A stretch of DNA of 64,000 nucleotides from Charina bottae (lineage: Eukaryota > Chordata > Lepidosauria > Squamata > Charinaidae): the NCBI GenBank assembly GCA_023362775.1, contig JALMGJ010000008.1:35576501-35640500 (forward strand). The letters run 5' to 3'. Each line of letters starts with the position of its first letter. The stretch's first letter is position 1. The translations under genes and the position numbers were made by a program. Below the pieces are notes generated by a model that ran no database searches, was not told the origin of the DNA, and saw only the letters and a program-made list of their open reading frames with translations. Below are positions 32,170 to 43,411 of the stretch, in pieces.

Positions 32170-35022
32170 TTGGCGTCTTAACCGCTGAGCTAAGATGACT
32201 TTCACTTCCGGGCGTTGATCGGAGTGCAGCGAAGAACCAAGGCGCTTAGCCTTGATTCCGCAGTTAGCTGTCTGCGGCGATTTGGAAGAAGAAAAATCGC
32301 CGAAAAATCACCCTTGAAGATAGGGTGATCAGAAGATAAACCACAAGGGTCGCTGAAGTAGCTGCTCTCCCCCGACCCCCGTATTTCCACCATGGGGGAT
32401 GGGAGATTGAAGCGGCGAAAGGTGACTGGAAGAGGAACGAAGCTCTACAGCAGCTGTGAATCTGGAAAAGATAAGTAGCTGCCCGATCAGCCTTTTAGAC
32501 ACTTTTTTTTACTTTTAAACATTAATCTTCCTATTAAGTGCTAAGATTTGTCTCTGGACTTGATTTATATTTGCTGGTGTGTTATTCCCTTCTTGTTAAA
32601 GGATGATTAAATGGTGGGAAAAGAAGGTTAATTGACTTTGCTAAAAATGAAAGTGACTTTCGTTATTACCTGCAGTTTGGTCTGAGTTTCCTACCTATGG
32701 ACAATTGTTGGTATTTTTCTTTTCGTTTTGTGGAATTATTATACTAAAGTTTGGACATAAATGGAGTGATTAATACTTGGTTTTTTATGACTTTTATGTT
32801 GGGACTGCTGCCTGAAAGAAGAAAACCTTATTACTTTTTATATATATATAAGTTTCTCTTTTTTCTTTGAACTTTGAATTCTGTTTGGACTTGCTTTTTT
32901 GGAAGAAGCTACGTTGTTTAACGTTCAACTTGGATTATTATTTGGAATGTAGAGGGTTTTTTTATATGTTTCTGGTAACATCTTCCCTTTGTGACTTGTG
33001 GTTGGATTGAAGAATTACAAGTGGGAAGGTGAAACCTGGGAATATTTACTATTCTTATCTTTGATTTTGACTTCAGGAGAACAAAAAGTCCCTACTGGCT
33101 TTTTATTTTGGGTGTTTGAAATACTGTGGATTTATATATTTACTTGGATTTTGACTTTATATGGATAATTAACATTTTGCCTTTTAAGCTTTTTTTTTGG
33201 TGATTACTACTGGGAAAGAATTTACCCCTCCTTTCTTTTATAAGCTTCTTTTAAATTTTTATACTTTGTTTGGACACTTTTTATATAGAAATTTGATTGT
33301 TCAATATGTACTTTGGGTGAAGAAGTTATTTAGATTATTTCAGCTTTTCTTTACATATTTTATATAATTGTTTTTCTTTTCTTTTTTTTGCTTCTTTTTC
33401 TCTTCAGTTACTTTTGACTGGATTGAAGAGCTATAACTGGGCGTGAGAAACCTTGCTACTGCCTATCGTTTTTATTATTATTTTGACTATAGTAGGGGGG
33501 GGGGGAAGTTTCCATCTGCCTTTTTATTTTTTGTTCCTGATTTTACATGGACTTACATATCTAATGGATTATTTACATATCTAATGGAATACAAATGAAT
33601 TATGATGTCAATTATTTTTAAAGGACTGTTTTTGACTTTTGTATGGATTACAATCCTGGTGTTATGACAACTATTTTTTAAAGGATTGTTCTTATTTTTG
33701 GTATTTTTCTTACTCTCTCCTTTTTGTAAATAATTATTGCAACAATTATTATCTCTTTTTTCCTTTTTTTATTTTCCCCCCTCTCTCCTCCCCCTTTTTT
33801 CTTTTTACAGGAATATTATCTACATTATGACGAATATGGCATTGAGGATGAAGAGAGACAAAGAGAAAAAAAAAGGAACTGGAAGTGCATCTATGGAAAC
33901 TCCACCTGCAGAAGAAGAAAGAATTATGGATGCAATCCTGGATGCAATTACTGTATTAAATAAAAAAATGGATGACTTGGGCCAACTAATCAACAAGCGG
34001 ATAGAAAATTTATTTACTTTAGAAAAAAAGATGGACAAAAAGATGGATTTATTGGGACAACAAATAGTTAAGAAGAAGGAAGAGACGAAAGAAGATCCAA
34101 CCCAGGAAATAGAACAAGAATTTGAAAAAGATGAGCAAATAGTTAAGGAAGTGGTTAATACCTTATCAGGGGAATTTAAAGATATGCAAGGTCAGATGCA
34201 GAAATTAGAGGTCAACTCAGAAAGTTTTATTAAAGAAGTTGAATACAACTCAGATATTATTGTCCTTGTAGAAATGACAGAAAAGGTACATATTAGGTGA
34301 TTGAGTGCATCCCTAGAACAACTAAATGAAAAAGCAAGAGAAAGGACTATCTTTGAATTAGTTAAATTTCTAGAAATAAGAGAACAAGATGTGGATTTGG
34401 AAATAGATAAAACTTTTAGAGTTAATCCATGGCATGCTAGAGAAAAAAAAGTGTTTAAAGGATACAAGACAGATATGAGGGATGCACCAGGAGAACGTAA
34501 GAAGCATTTCATAGATAGAAGTAAGAAATAGAGGTAAATGACCTATAAGGACTTCTTAAAAATTGGGAAAATTGGATTTTATCAAGGATATAAGATTGCA
34601 TGTAAACTACCGATGGACTATTTGCGACTTACAGTGGGGGTAAAGCCTATATGGGGTTATGAAGACTAAAATATATACTATTATTTTCTTAATGAGTGGA
34701 AATTATTAATAGACTATTTGCAAAATGCAGGAGGGGCAAAGCTTGTAGGAGGATTGGAAGATCAAAATATATATAAATGGGTATATTAGACAAGAAATGT
34801 TTTTTAATATTATATATAGACCTAGAAAGTAAGATAAATTCTTTATATAACCATGACCAGAGATAAGTCGGAAGTTGACTATTTTCTATGTTTCATCTTT
34901 TTCTATTTTTCTTTGCTTTACTACACTTTTTTTCTTCTCACTTTGATTTGTATTTCTATTTCTTTTTCTGTTTCTAACTTTTAACTGTGTATAATCAAAA
35001 TTCAATAAAATTTATAAAAAAA
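32170..35022 (+). mobile_element. L1-like retroelement lacking ORF2 (HAL1-like)
   Basis: 2853 bp bounded by a perfect 16-bp target duplication agaacatgactaagat (32154-32169, 35023-35038). It has a 1.65-kb 5' region (GC-rich start with cttccgggcgttgatcgg, then T-rich), an ORF1-like frame, a short 3' UTR and an A-rich 3' end after AATAAAATT. No reverse transcriptase or endonuclease frame is present, and the complete duplication shows that it integrated in this short form, like the HAL1 half-LINEs of mammals. Confidence 0.82.
33827..34531 (+). pseudogene. L1 ORF1-like protein, one in-frame stop
   Basis: Reads MTNMALRMKRDKEKKKGTGS, then a heptad-like coiled coil (about residues 35-140, ILDAITVLNKKMDDLGQLIN and KKMDKKMDLLGQQI). 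An in-frame TGA at 34298-34300 splits it; the same frame continues LEQLNEKARERTIFELVKF and DKTFRVNPWHAREKKV, resembling the RNA-binding half of L1 ORF1p. About 235 codons in all, shorter than typical L1 ORF1. ORF1p would coat element RNA. The stop, the lack of ORF2 and the short length indicate a dead or always non-autonomous copy. Confidence 0.65.
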
Positions 35023-35038
35023 AGAACATGACTAAGAT

Positions 35039-35423
35039 GTTTCAGAACAAGCACTTGCACCCTTCCTCTAACCCTAACCCTAACTCTATAAAAAATCTCA
35101 AATGTTTGCAGTAGAGTTGGAGGACTGAAGTGGCATATAAATCTTTGTAATCTAAATGACAAACATTTTGTAAACGAGGTTTCACGTCAGTTTGGAGGGA
35201 AGAACTTACATTTTATACTTATGTTAAGAGTACCAGAGGCTTAATGCATGCACTTTATTTCTATTTTAAAGAAAAAAGCAAACAAACAACACAGTTGGAA
35301 CTCAAAAACCATTATTCAGTGATTTGCCACTGAAATTATAGCAGTTTGATACTAAGGCCTAGGAAGGTATATGGAATGTGTAGGCCATGGGCTGCCTACA
35401 TTGATGAAGATTACTATGCCATT
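35039..35423. other. intron, nothing recognised
   Basis: Contains a very short run of ccctaaccctaac (about 35070-35090), too short to call telomeric. No gene. Confidence 0.45.
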
Positions 35424-35638
35424 TTTTTTAATCTGTTCAATCATGTCCGATTCTCAGAGACTGCCTGGACAAGTCCCTGCAGTTTACTTGGCAAGGTTTT
35501 TCGGAAGTTGTTTGCCATTGCCTGCTCCCTAGGGCTGAGAGAGAGTGACTGATCCAAGGTCACCCCAAGGCGGGACTAGAACTCACGGTCTCCCGGTTTC
35601 TTGCCCAGTGCCTTAACCACTACACCTAACTGGCTCTC
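35424..35638 (-). mobile_element. tRNA-derived SINE with BovB-like tail
   Basis: On the minus strand: tagtggttaaggcactgggc and gtgagttctagtcccgcctt (tRNA-like head), ggtgaccttggatcagtcac, a body ending cggacatgattgaacagatt. The tail resembles the BovB 3' end (cggacacgactgaac). The head is shared with the SINE at 59066-59580, whose tail is different. Confidence 0.75.
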
Positions 35639-36402
35639 AACTATGGCATAAAATACATAAAATATTGCCCAGGATTGCATAAGTATTTGAGCTACAGCAG
35701 ATTCTATTTCTGGCACACAAAAATATAAAGGCCTTTATAGGAACTACAAAAGGAAAAAAAATCATAGCACCAGTTCTAACAAATCTCATCAATGTTTAAT
35801 AAATTATTCCCACTGCACTGGATGCTCTGTATATAGCACATCTTAAACTTGGCTTCTGCACAGACTTTTTGCAGCTAAATGGATTAAGACAGCCACTTCA
35901 ATTCATCCTTATGCAACAATATCAGATCTGCTTATCCTGAGATTGCATTTTAAATGTATTAGCCCTCATCCAAACTCAATTTAATTTTAACAATATTGTT
36001 TTTTTAAAGAAAAGGGTATAAGCTAATTGTTTCATGTCCTTATTAATCTACTGTAAAGGAAATTTGTTTCTCCTAACAAAAGCATTCATCAGGAGGAACT
36101 GCACCTTTGACACATTATATCTATAGTAAAACAAACAAACAAACAAAAACCCTTGCTGCAATTCAAAACACAACATAAAACTAATTTCCTCTTTTTTTCA
36201 AATGTTTTCAAAACAGAATTAGATCTGAACTAGATTCATCTGTTTCATTTCTTCTTCTCCTCAGAAACACCAAATGGAAGAGTACTCCAAATGAAAATTC
36301 TCAAAACAATTTTCCTCTGTGTTCCCACACATACTTCATGCTTTGTATACAATAAGCAAACCATGTTTCAAAGGACATGTTGGATTTCCTTTTTTTTAAT
36401 GA
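35639..36402. other. intron, nothing recognised
   Basis: AT-rich; short (AAAC)n near 36130. No gene. Confidence 0.45.
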
Positions 36403-36410
36403 CCTTAAGC

Positions 36411-36949
36411 CTGGGTTTCTCAACCAGGGTTCTGTGGAACCCTAGGGTTCCGTGAGAAGTCACCACGGGTTCCCTGGGAGATCACAATTTATTTAAAAAA
36501 TTATTTCAAATTTGGGCAACTTCACATTAAAGATAGGCTGACCATACATCCCGTTTTGAACGGGACAGTCCCGTTTTTTCACCTTTTCCGGACTGTACCG
36601 TCGTTTCCTTAAAAATCTCAATTTCATCCCGTTTTTTAAGGGGTAGAGTGCGTGCCGGCGTGCATGCCTGCGTGTGCACGCGTGCCAGTGTGCCGGTGCA
36701 CACACAAGCATATGTTAGGGTCCCGTTTCCGTCTCAAGGAATTATGGTCAGCCTAATTAAAGAGGTAAGTCTCATTCTTTACTTTTAGTTTAAGAACACC
36801 ATTAATGCACATATACAGGCCTACACATGAAATGAATATAGTAATTTTGTAACTTCTGGTCTATATTTGAGCCTGAATGTGCAGGGGTTCCCCGAGGCCT
36901 GAAAAATATTTCAAGGGTTTCTCCAGGGTCAAAAGGCTGAGAAAGGCTA
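36411..36949. mobile_element. hAT MITE, family II, carrying a second MITE
   Basis: Perfect 8-bp duplication ccttaagc (36403-36410, 36950-36957), ends CTGGGTTTCTCAACCAGG and GGCTGAGAAAGGCTA. Interrupted at 36534-36755. Confidence 0.92.
36534..36755. mobile_element. hAT-like MITE with TAGGCTGACCATA ends
   Basis: 222 bp, termini TAGGCTGACCATA and TATGGTCAGCCTA, inserted with perfect 8-bp duplication attaaaga (36526-36533, 36756-36763). The interior repeats cccgttttt-type text (catcccgttttgaacgggac). No coding capacity. Only copy seen here. Confidence 0.88.
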
Positions 36950-36957
36950 CCTTAAGC

Positions 36958-37433
36958 AATGGTCCTAGATCTTAGATGAACAAAATGTAAAGCAATTTTT
37001 GATTCATGTAACACTTGCAGAGGCAGGAGGAGAGCAGGACATCAGCAAAAAGAATCAAGATTTTGGTGGATGAACAAGCACGTCAGTGACTGGATGTGTG
37101 TTTTTTCCCTGAATAAACATATACAAAATTATGCAATTAGATTAAGCCTCCAGTCATGCAATCAATTCTTGAAGGAGGTATCCCCATGTGACCAGGAAAA
37201 TATTTAAAAGGCAGTTTAATTACCACATTTTTCATTTAATTTAAAAGACCAATCATTTTAACATCATTCCACTGAAAAGCCAACAAACATTTAGAAGTAA
37301 TAACCTAAGTTTACCTCAACAAATCTTTGGGGAAAAGGGACATTTTAGTTGGTCAACAAGTTAAATTATATTACCTTCAAACCAGGCTTCATGGGAAAAA
37401 AAGTATAGTGTTTGCAGAAGGGTAGAAGATACA
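36958..37433. other. intron, nothing recognised
   Basis: No gene or clear repeat. Confidence 0.45.
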
Positions 37434-37715
37434 GGGGCCGTGGTGGCTCAGCGGGTAAGACACCAGGCTTGTCGATCGGAAGATCGCAAGTTCGGAGGTT
37501 CGAATCCCTAGCCCTGCGTGCGGAGTGAGCTCCCGCATTAGCTCCAGCTCTTGCCAACCTAGCAATTTTAAAGCATGCAAATGCAAGTAGATGAATAGGT
37601 ACCACTTCGGTGGGTAGGTAACAGCGTTCCGTGCGCGTCATGCGGCCACATGACCGTGGAAGCATCCTTGGACAACGCTGGCTCTTCGGCTAACAAACGG
37701 AGATGAGCACCGGCC
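37434..37715 (+). mobile_element. Sauria-type tRNA SINE, tail lost
   Basis: ggccgtggtggctcagcggg, B-box-like ggttcgaatccc, and the body through cggagatgagcaccggcc. The BovB-like tail present at 21270-21304 is missing, and no target duplication was found. Confidence 0.88.
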
Positions 37716-38073
37716 AAGAGTAAGACAGTACAAAATATTCCAAATGTAAGCAGGGACCTGACCTTCAGATGCAAAAATGTGTGAACTATCCATCTAAATT
37801 CTTGCAGCGCTGTTAGCTTCTTCCAACCTATCGCTTTGATAATCCATTTGCTTCCCAAACTAGTTCCCATGAACTAACATTAGAACTATTTCACAGACAA
37901 TCTTCTTAATATTAACTAAGATGAAATTTAGAATGGCTTGATTATTCAGCTCTAACATTTTATGCAGTTATTCAAATGCATTATAAAAAGAGGAAAAATA
38001 GAATGCTAGATATTATTTTTAAAAATCAGATGTTTAGTATTGTACTAATGGCTTCCAAACAAGCATGCACGCA

Positions 38074-38110
<37 letters not shown>

Positions 38111-38931
38111 CTTAGACAGCAAGAACAAATGAATGCATTATTTTCTTTAATTTATGCACCAATCTAATTGCGATGCAAATGCAATTAAGGAGATCTAAGA
38201 AATGCAAAACTAACCTAGCATATGGTTCTGAGTTTCCAAAAATCAGAGGCATAAAAGAAGATTTCACAGTTTGTCTGTGAACATGGAATCCTGATTAAAA
38301 GGTTGCTAAATAAAGTAGTTTCCTACATCTTTTTAGTGGTGTGTTTTTATTTGCACCAGAAATTGCTGCTGTGAAAGACATAGGTAAGGAAAACCTGCCC
38401 AGGTCTTGATAACTTAAATTAGGATTTTCCAAGTCCTACTGTGAAATCATTTGCAGGCAGTAATTATATTCAAATGTAATCATTAGAAAAGATAGCACTG
38501 CCACTCAAATTCACCCATTCCCTCCCTGGTAAAGAGATACAGAGGTAGCATTGTTCAAACAAAAACACTGATGCAATTTGGGGAGTGCAGGCCTGGCTAC
38601 TATTCAAAAAGTACATCATCCAACAACAGATTCTCACTGGCTAAGAGATGTAAGGGATGAGGCAAGACCTTTAGAACAGTTTTGAAAGAGGGTGGTGTAT
38701 GTGTCAAATGAAGTTGTGCTAATTAAGCTAGTGGTAATTGAGGATGAAATCGAATTTGTACACTCAAGGCCAGATAATATAAATGTTTTACAGCCTTCTG
38801 ATAAAAGAAATCCCATGGCTGTCTCATCTCCAGGAATTGTATTTTACATTCAGTTGTTAAATCCATGGATAGGCAGTTTAATCCAAGGCAGAGATTTGGA
38901 CTTCAGCTCCGAGGAGCCCCCAACACACACA
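37716..38931. other. intron with (AC)n at 38068-38107
   Basis: About 1.2 kb with an AC microsatellite of about 38 bp. No gene signal. Confidence 0.5.
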
Positions 38932-39425
38932 AAAACTAGCAATAGCAGACTTCCGGTGGGGACATGGCGGACTGAACAGCTGTGCTCGCGGGCTCCGCAG
39001 GCAGAACTGACAACGCGGTAGGGTTTTTTTTTGGCTCAGGCAGGTTTTTCCTGAAGCCCTGGAGCATTTTCACAGACAGGGAATGCTTAGAATCATCCCA
39101 TTTGCCCTCCAGAACAGCGACTTGCAGTCAGAGGATTGTAAACAGCATTTGCGCTAATCTGGTAAGAGCCGCCGGGAGGCTGGGACGTCACCATTTCCAA
39201 GCCGCGCTGTAGCCTTAAAGGGACACTAAGACCAGCCACCCCATTTCTACATCACCCAATTTATATCTTTTTAAGTTTATGTACTCTGAGAGAGACTTTC
39301 TACAGCAAGGAGAAGCGATCTCTCTTGGTGCTTATTGTTATTTTGGGGGGGATTAATTTTTTTTCTAAAAATCTTTTTAAGTTTTGGCTTATTTCCCATC
39401 CTAATACTAAGGTGTACTGAGAGTA

Positions 39426-41885
39426 CTGTACCTACTAGATAATACACCAAAAAGAGATGTTATTTTCATTACAGGAGACTGGAATGCTAAGGTGGGTAGT
39501 CAGACGACACCTGGAATTACAGGCAAGCATGGTCTGGGAGAACAAAATGAAGCAGAACATAGGCTGATAGAATTTTGCCAAGACAACTCACTGTGCATAA
39601 CAAACACTCTCTTCCAACAACCTAAAAGACGACTTTATACATGGACTTCACCAGATGGTCGACACCGAAATCAGATTGACTACATCCTTTGCAGCCAAAG
39701 GTGGCGGACATCTATACAGTCGGTAAAAACAAGACCTGGAGCTGACTGTAGTTCAGATCACGAACTTCTTATTGCAAAATTTAGAATCAGACTAAAGAGA
39801 ATAGGGAAGACCCACAGATCAGTTAGATATGAGCTCACTAATATTCCTAAGGAATATGCAGTGGAGGTGAAGAATAGATTTAAGGGACTAGATTTAGTAG
39901 ATAGGGTCCCAGAAGAACTATGGACAGAAGTTCGCAACATTGTTCAGGAGGCGGCAACAAAAAACGTCCCAAAGAAAAAGAAAACCAAGAAGGCAAGATG
40001 GCTGTCTGCTGAAACACTGGAAGTAGCCCAAGAAAGAAGGAAAGCAAAAGGCAATAGTGATAGGGGGAGATATGCCCAATTAAATGCAAAATTCCAGAGG
40101 TTAGCCAGAAGAGATAAGGAATTATTTTTAAACAAGCAATGTGCGGAAGTGGAAGAAGACAATAGGATAGGAAGGACAAGAGACCTCTTCCAGAAAATTA
40201 GAAACATCGGAGGTAAATTCCAGGCAAAAATGAGTATGATCAAAAACAAAGATGGTAAGGACCTAACAGAAGCAGAAGAGATCAAGAAAAGGTGGCAAGA
40301 ATATACGGAAGATCTGTATAGGAAGGATAATAATATTGGAGATAGCTTTGATGGTGTGGTCAGTGAGTTAGAGCCAGACATCCTGAAGAGTGAGGTTGAA
40401 TGGGCCTTAAGAAGCATTGCTAATAACAAGGCAGCAGGAGACGACGGTATCCCAGCTGAACTGTTTAAAATCTTGCAAGATGATGCTGTCAAGGTGATGC
40501 ATGCCATATGCCAGCAAATTTGGAAAACACAAGAATGGCCATCAGATTGGAAAAAATCAACTTATATCCCCATACCAAAAAAGGGAAGCACTAAAGAATG
40601 TTCAAACTATCGAACAGTGGCACTTATTTCACATGCCAGTAAGGTAATGCTCAAGATCTTGCAAGGTAGACTCCAGCAATTCATGGAGCGAGAATTGCCA
40701 GATGTACAAGCTGGGTTTAGAAAAGGCAGAGGAACTAGAGACCAAATTGCCAATATCCGCTGGATAATGGAGAAAGCCAGGGAATTTCAGAAAAACATCT
40801 ATTTCTGTTTTATTGACTATTCTAAAGCCTTTGACTGTGTGGATCATAACAAATTGTGGCAAGTTCTTGGTGGTATGGGGATACCACGTCATCTTGTCTG
40901 CCTCCTGAGGAATCTGTATAACGACCAAGTAGCAACAGTAAGAACAGAGCACGGAACAACGGACTGGTTTAAGATTGGGAAAGGAGTTCGGCAGGGTTGT
41001 ATACTCTCACCCTACCTATTCAACCTGTACGCAGAACACATCATGCGACATGCTGGGCTTGAGGAATCCAAGGCTGGAGTTAAAATCGCTGGAAGAAACA
41101 TTAACAATCTCAGATATGCAGATGATACCACTTTGATGGCTGAAAGCGAGGAGGAGTTGAGGAGCCTTATGACGAAGGTGAAAGAAGAAAGTGCAAAAGC
41201 TGGGCTGCAGTTGAACCTCAAAAAAACCAAGATTATGGCAACGAGCTTGATTGATGACTGGCAAATAGAGGGAGAAAAAGTGGAGGCAGTGACAGACTTT
41301 GTATTTCTAGGCGCAAAGATTACTGCAGATGCTGACTGCAGCCAGGAAATCAGAAGACGTCTACTTCTTGGGAGGAGAGCAATGGCAAATCTTGATAAAA
41401 TAGTTAAGAGCAGAGACATCACACTGACAACAAAGGTCCGCATAGTTAAAGCAATGGTATTCCCCGTAGTAACCTATGGCTGCGAGAGATGGACCATAAG
41501 GAAGGCTGAGCAAAGGAAGATAGATGCTTTTGAACTGTGGTGTTGGAGGAAAATTCTGAGAGTGCCTTGGACTGCAAGAAGATCAAACCAGTCCATACTC
41601 CAGGAAATCAAGCCAGACTGCTCACTTGAGGGAATGATATTAAAGGCAAAACTGAAGTACTTTGGCCACATAATGAGAAGACAGGATACCCTGGAGAAGA
41701 AGCTGATGCTAGGAAAAGTGGAAGGCAAAAGGAAGAGGGGCCGACCAAGGGCAAGATGGATGGATGGTATTCTGGAGGTGACGGACTCAACCATTGGGGA
41801 GCTGGGGATGGTGACGGCCGACAGAAAGCTCTGGCGTGGACTGGTCCATGAAGTCACGAAGAGTCGGAAACGACTGAACGAATAA
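39426..41885 (+). CDS. BovB endonuclease (partial) / reverse transcriptase
   Basis: 819 codons with no stop; the reading enters from the truncated 5' end, so no native start exists. Order: end of the apurinic-like endonuclease (FITGDWNAKVGSQ, TWTSPDGRHRNQIDYI, DCSSDHELLIAKF; about residues 15-120), a linker with basic KKKKTKKARW, then reverse transcriptase (NYRTVALISHASKVMLKIL; motif A IDYSKAFDCVDH; motif B GVRQGCILSPYLFNLY; motif C LRYADDTTLMAE, about residues 380-580), then the tail ELWCWRKILRVPWTARRSNQ and YFGHIMRRQDTLEKKLMLGK. Catalytic YADD is intact. Without the endonuclease N-terminus and promoter it should not be autonomous. Confidence 0.94.
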   Translation: MYLLDNTPKRDVIFITGDWNAKVGSQTTPGITGKHGLGEQNEAEHRLIEFCQDNSLCITNTLFQQPKRRLYTWTSPDGRHRNQIDYILCSQRWRTSIQSVKTRPGADCSSDHELLIAKFRIRLKRIGKTHRSVRYELTNIPKEYAVEVKNRFKGLDLVDRVPEELWTEVRNIVQEAATKNVPKKKKTKKARWLSAETLEVAQERRKAKGNSDRGRYAQLNAKFQRLARRDKELFLNKQCAEVEEDNRIGRTRDLFQKIRNIGGKFQAKMSMIKNKDGKDLTEAEEIKKRWQEYTEDLYRKDNNIGDSFDGVVSELEPDILKSEVEWALRSIANNKAAGDDGIPAELFKILQDDAVKVMHAICQQIWKTQEWPSDWKKSTYIPIPKKGSTKECSNYRTVALISHASKVMLKILQGRLQQFMERELPDVQAGFRKGRGTRDQIANIRWIMEKAREFQKNIYFCFIDYSKAFDCVDHNKLWQVLGGMGIPRHLVCLLRNLYNDQVATVRTEHGTTDWFKIGKGVRQGCILSPYLFNLYAEHIMRHAGLEESKAGVKIAGRNINNLRYADDTTLMAESEEELRSLMTKVKEESAKAGLQLNLKKTKIMATSLIDDWQIEGEKVEAVTDFVFLGAKITADADCSQEIRRRLLLGRRAMANLDKIVKSRDITLTTKVRIVKAMVFPVVTYGCERWTIRKAEQRKIDAFELWCWRKILRVPWTARRSNQSILQEIKPDCSLEGMILKAKLKYFGHIMRRQDTLEKKLMLGKVEGKRKRGRPRARWMDGILEVTDSTIGELGMVTADRKLWRGLVHEVTKSRKRLNE

Positions 41886-41892
41886 ACAACAA
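39426..41892 (+). mobile_element. 5'-truncated RTE-BovB LINE, coding frame open
   Basis: 2467 bp, perfect 10-bp duplication actgagagta (39416-39425, 41893-41902). It lacks the 5' UTR and the first part of the endonuclease and ends gaacgaataaacaacaa. The whole retained frame is open, so the insertion looks young. BovB is the classic horizontally moving LINE of squamates and ruminants (established knowledge). Confidence 0.95.
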
Positions 41893-42134
41893 ACTGAGAG
41901 TAAATAATTGCTATTATTTCCCTGCTATTATTTCTGCATGGAATTAGATGATTTTAATATTTTCCTACACGTTGAATTTGCTGTTTTAAATATTCAGCTT
42001 TATGCTGCCACTTTCTCTGGGGAGCTGCTCATTATCATACCTTCACTTATGTAAACAGCTTCTGGAAATTTTCCATTAACTTTTACTTTTGCTAGTTAAG
42101 TACCTAGGGGGCACCATAATCTACTGCCTGAGAC

Positions 42135-42596
42135 ATGGAATACTTCAAGCAGATGTTCTCAGATTTCCGTTCTGAGCTTAAACAGACTCTCTTTGATTCC
42201 TGTCAAGCTATTATGCAAGATATTTGGGACATTGTAGAAAACATCAGCTCTAAAATGTGTAATCTGGATGGGGATGATGTGGAAGAAATTGAAGTCCCTA
42301 GCAATGATAGAAATGTTTCTACTGACAACGAGATCGAGGCTTTTGTTGAAATGCCAGAAAAAGAATGGATTGTTGGGCTGAAATCAAAGAGACAGATTGC
42401 ATTGCAAATCATAAATAGAACTGTTTCGTTGATGGAATGTTATGGGAAGGAAGAAGTTGTTATCTATGGGATGTTTCCTGCTGAGAACTTGGAGTTTTTA
42501 AGGGGGGCAGTTGGGCTGTTTGAATTTTTTATAAAAAATGCCTTGTGTGTACTGTGGAGAGATGTAAATGCTTTGGTCTATTTTGAAGTGAGGTAA
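42135..42596 (+). CDS. unrecognised 153-codon frame of the L1-like element
   Basis: Starts MEYFKQMFSDFRSELKQTLF just after the 5' UTR and ends before a T-rich 3' UTR. The first 45 residues and the acidic middle (NLDGDDVEEIEVPSNDRN) could be helical or coiled, as at the start of L1 ORF1 proteins. The C-terminal half (FLRGAVGLFEFFIKNALCVL) is hydrophobic and not recognised. It occupies the position of ORF1, but I cannot confirm homology. No stop interrupts it. Confidence 0.4.
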   Translation: MEYFKQMFSDFRSELKQTLFDSCQAIMQDIWDIVENISSKMCNLDGDDVEEIEVPSNDRNVSTDNEIEAFVEMPEKEWIVGLKSKRQIALQIINRTVSLMECYGKEEVVIYGMFPAENLEFLRGAVGLFEFFIKNALCVLWRDVNALVYFEVR

Positions 42597-43048
42597 GGAT
42601 TTAAGAATGTTTACCAGGATTGTCTTTAAGGTTTGTTTGACCTCATTTCTTTTTAAAGATTTGGATTAAGATTAATAAAGTATAATAATAAATCTTTGGC
42701 TTTAGGTTTAATATGACTAAGATGGTTATAATAGTATTATTAATTATAAGAGCAGACAATTTATATGCTTTTTAGTTTGATCTTTATTATAGTGGACAGA
42801 AATGTATAGAATAGTGATAGGAAGGAAATAATTAGATAAATGTTGCCTTTGGGGGGAAATTGATTTGGAGGTTTATATATTTTATTTTATTTTAATATCA
42901 GGGGAGGGAGCAATTGTATTTAGTGATTTTTATATGTGCTAAGGGAATGATTTATAGAAATAATGTGAGTTTGGTTTGATATAGAGTAAGGGATTGATTA
43001 TGGAAATTGCTGTATATTCTTGCTGTTAAAAGTTGGAAGTCACTTTTT

Positions 43049-43411
43049 ATTAAAAGAAAGCTCAAGTTTTCGTTATCTCAAAGAGTGGAAACCACTGGTG
43101 GACTATTTGTGAAATGCAGGAGGGGCGAAGCTTACATGGGGATTTGAAGATTAGGCTATAAATATAATGGGGTATATTAGACAAAGAATTATTCTTATCT
43201 ATTGCATGAAAAACTAGCACTTAGGATGGATTTTTTTGTTTTCATGACCAGGGATAGATTGGAAGTTACCTATGTTTCATACTTTTCTTTTTCTTTTACT
43301 TTACTACACTTTTTATTTTCTTTCCTTTTATTTTGTATTTCTATTTCTTTTTCTTTTTCTAACTTTTAGCTATGTATTGTAAAATTCTAATAAAAATTTA
43401 TCAAAAAAAAA
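43049..43411 (+). mobile_element. 5'-truncated L1-like 3' end, nested
   Basis: Matches the 3' UTR of the 32170-35022 element (for example ggactatttg, gaaatgcaggaggggc, ttactacacttttt) and ends taataaaaatttatc plus A. The text aaaagttggaagtcac before it recurs as aaaagtcggaagtcac after it, a target duplication in the 3' UTR of the larger element. Confidence 0.75.

Noticed and set aside
35065..35092. ccctaaccctaaccctaact, possible interstitial telomere
   Set aside because: Only about three units. Too short to separate from chance AT-rich text.
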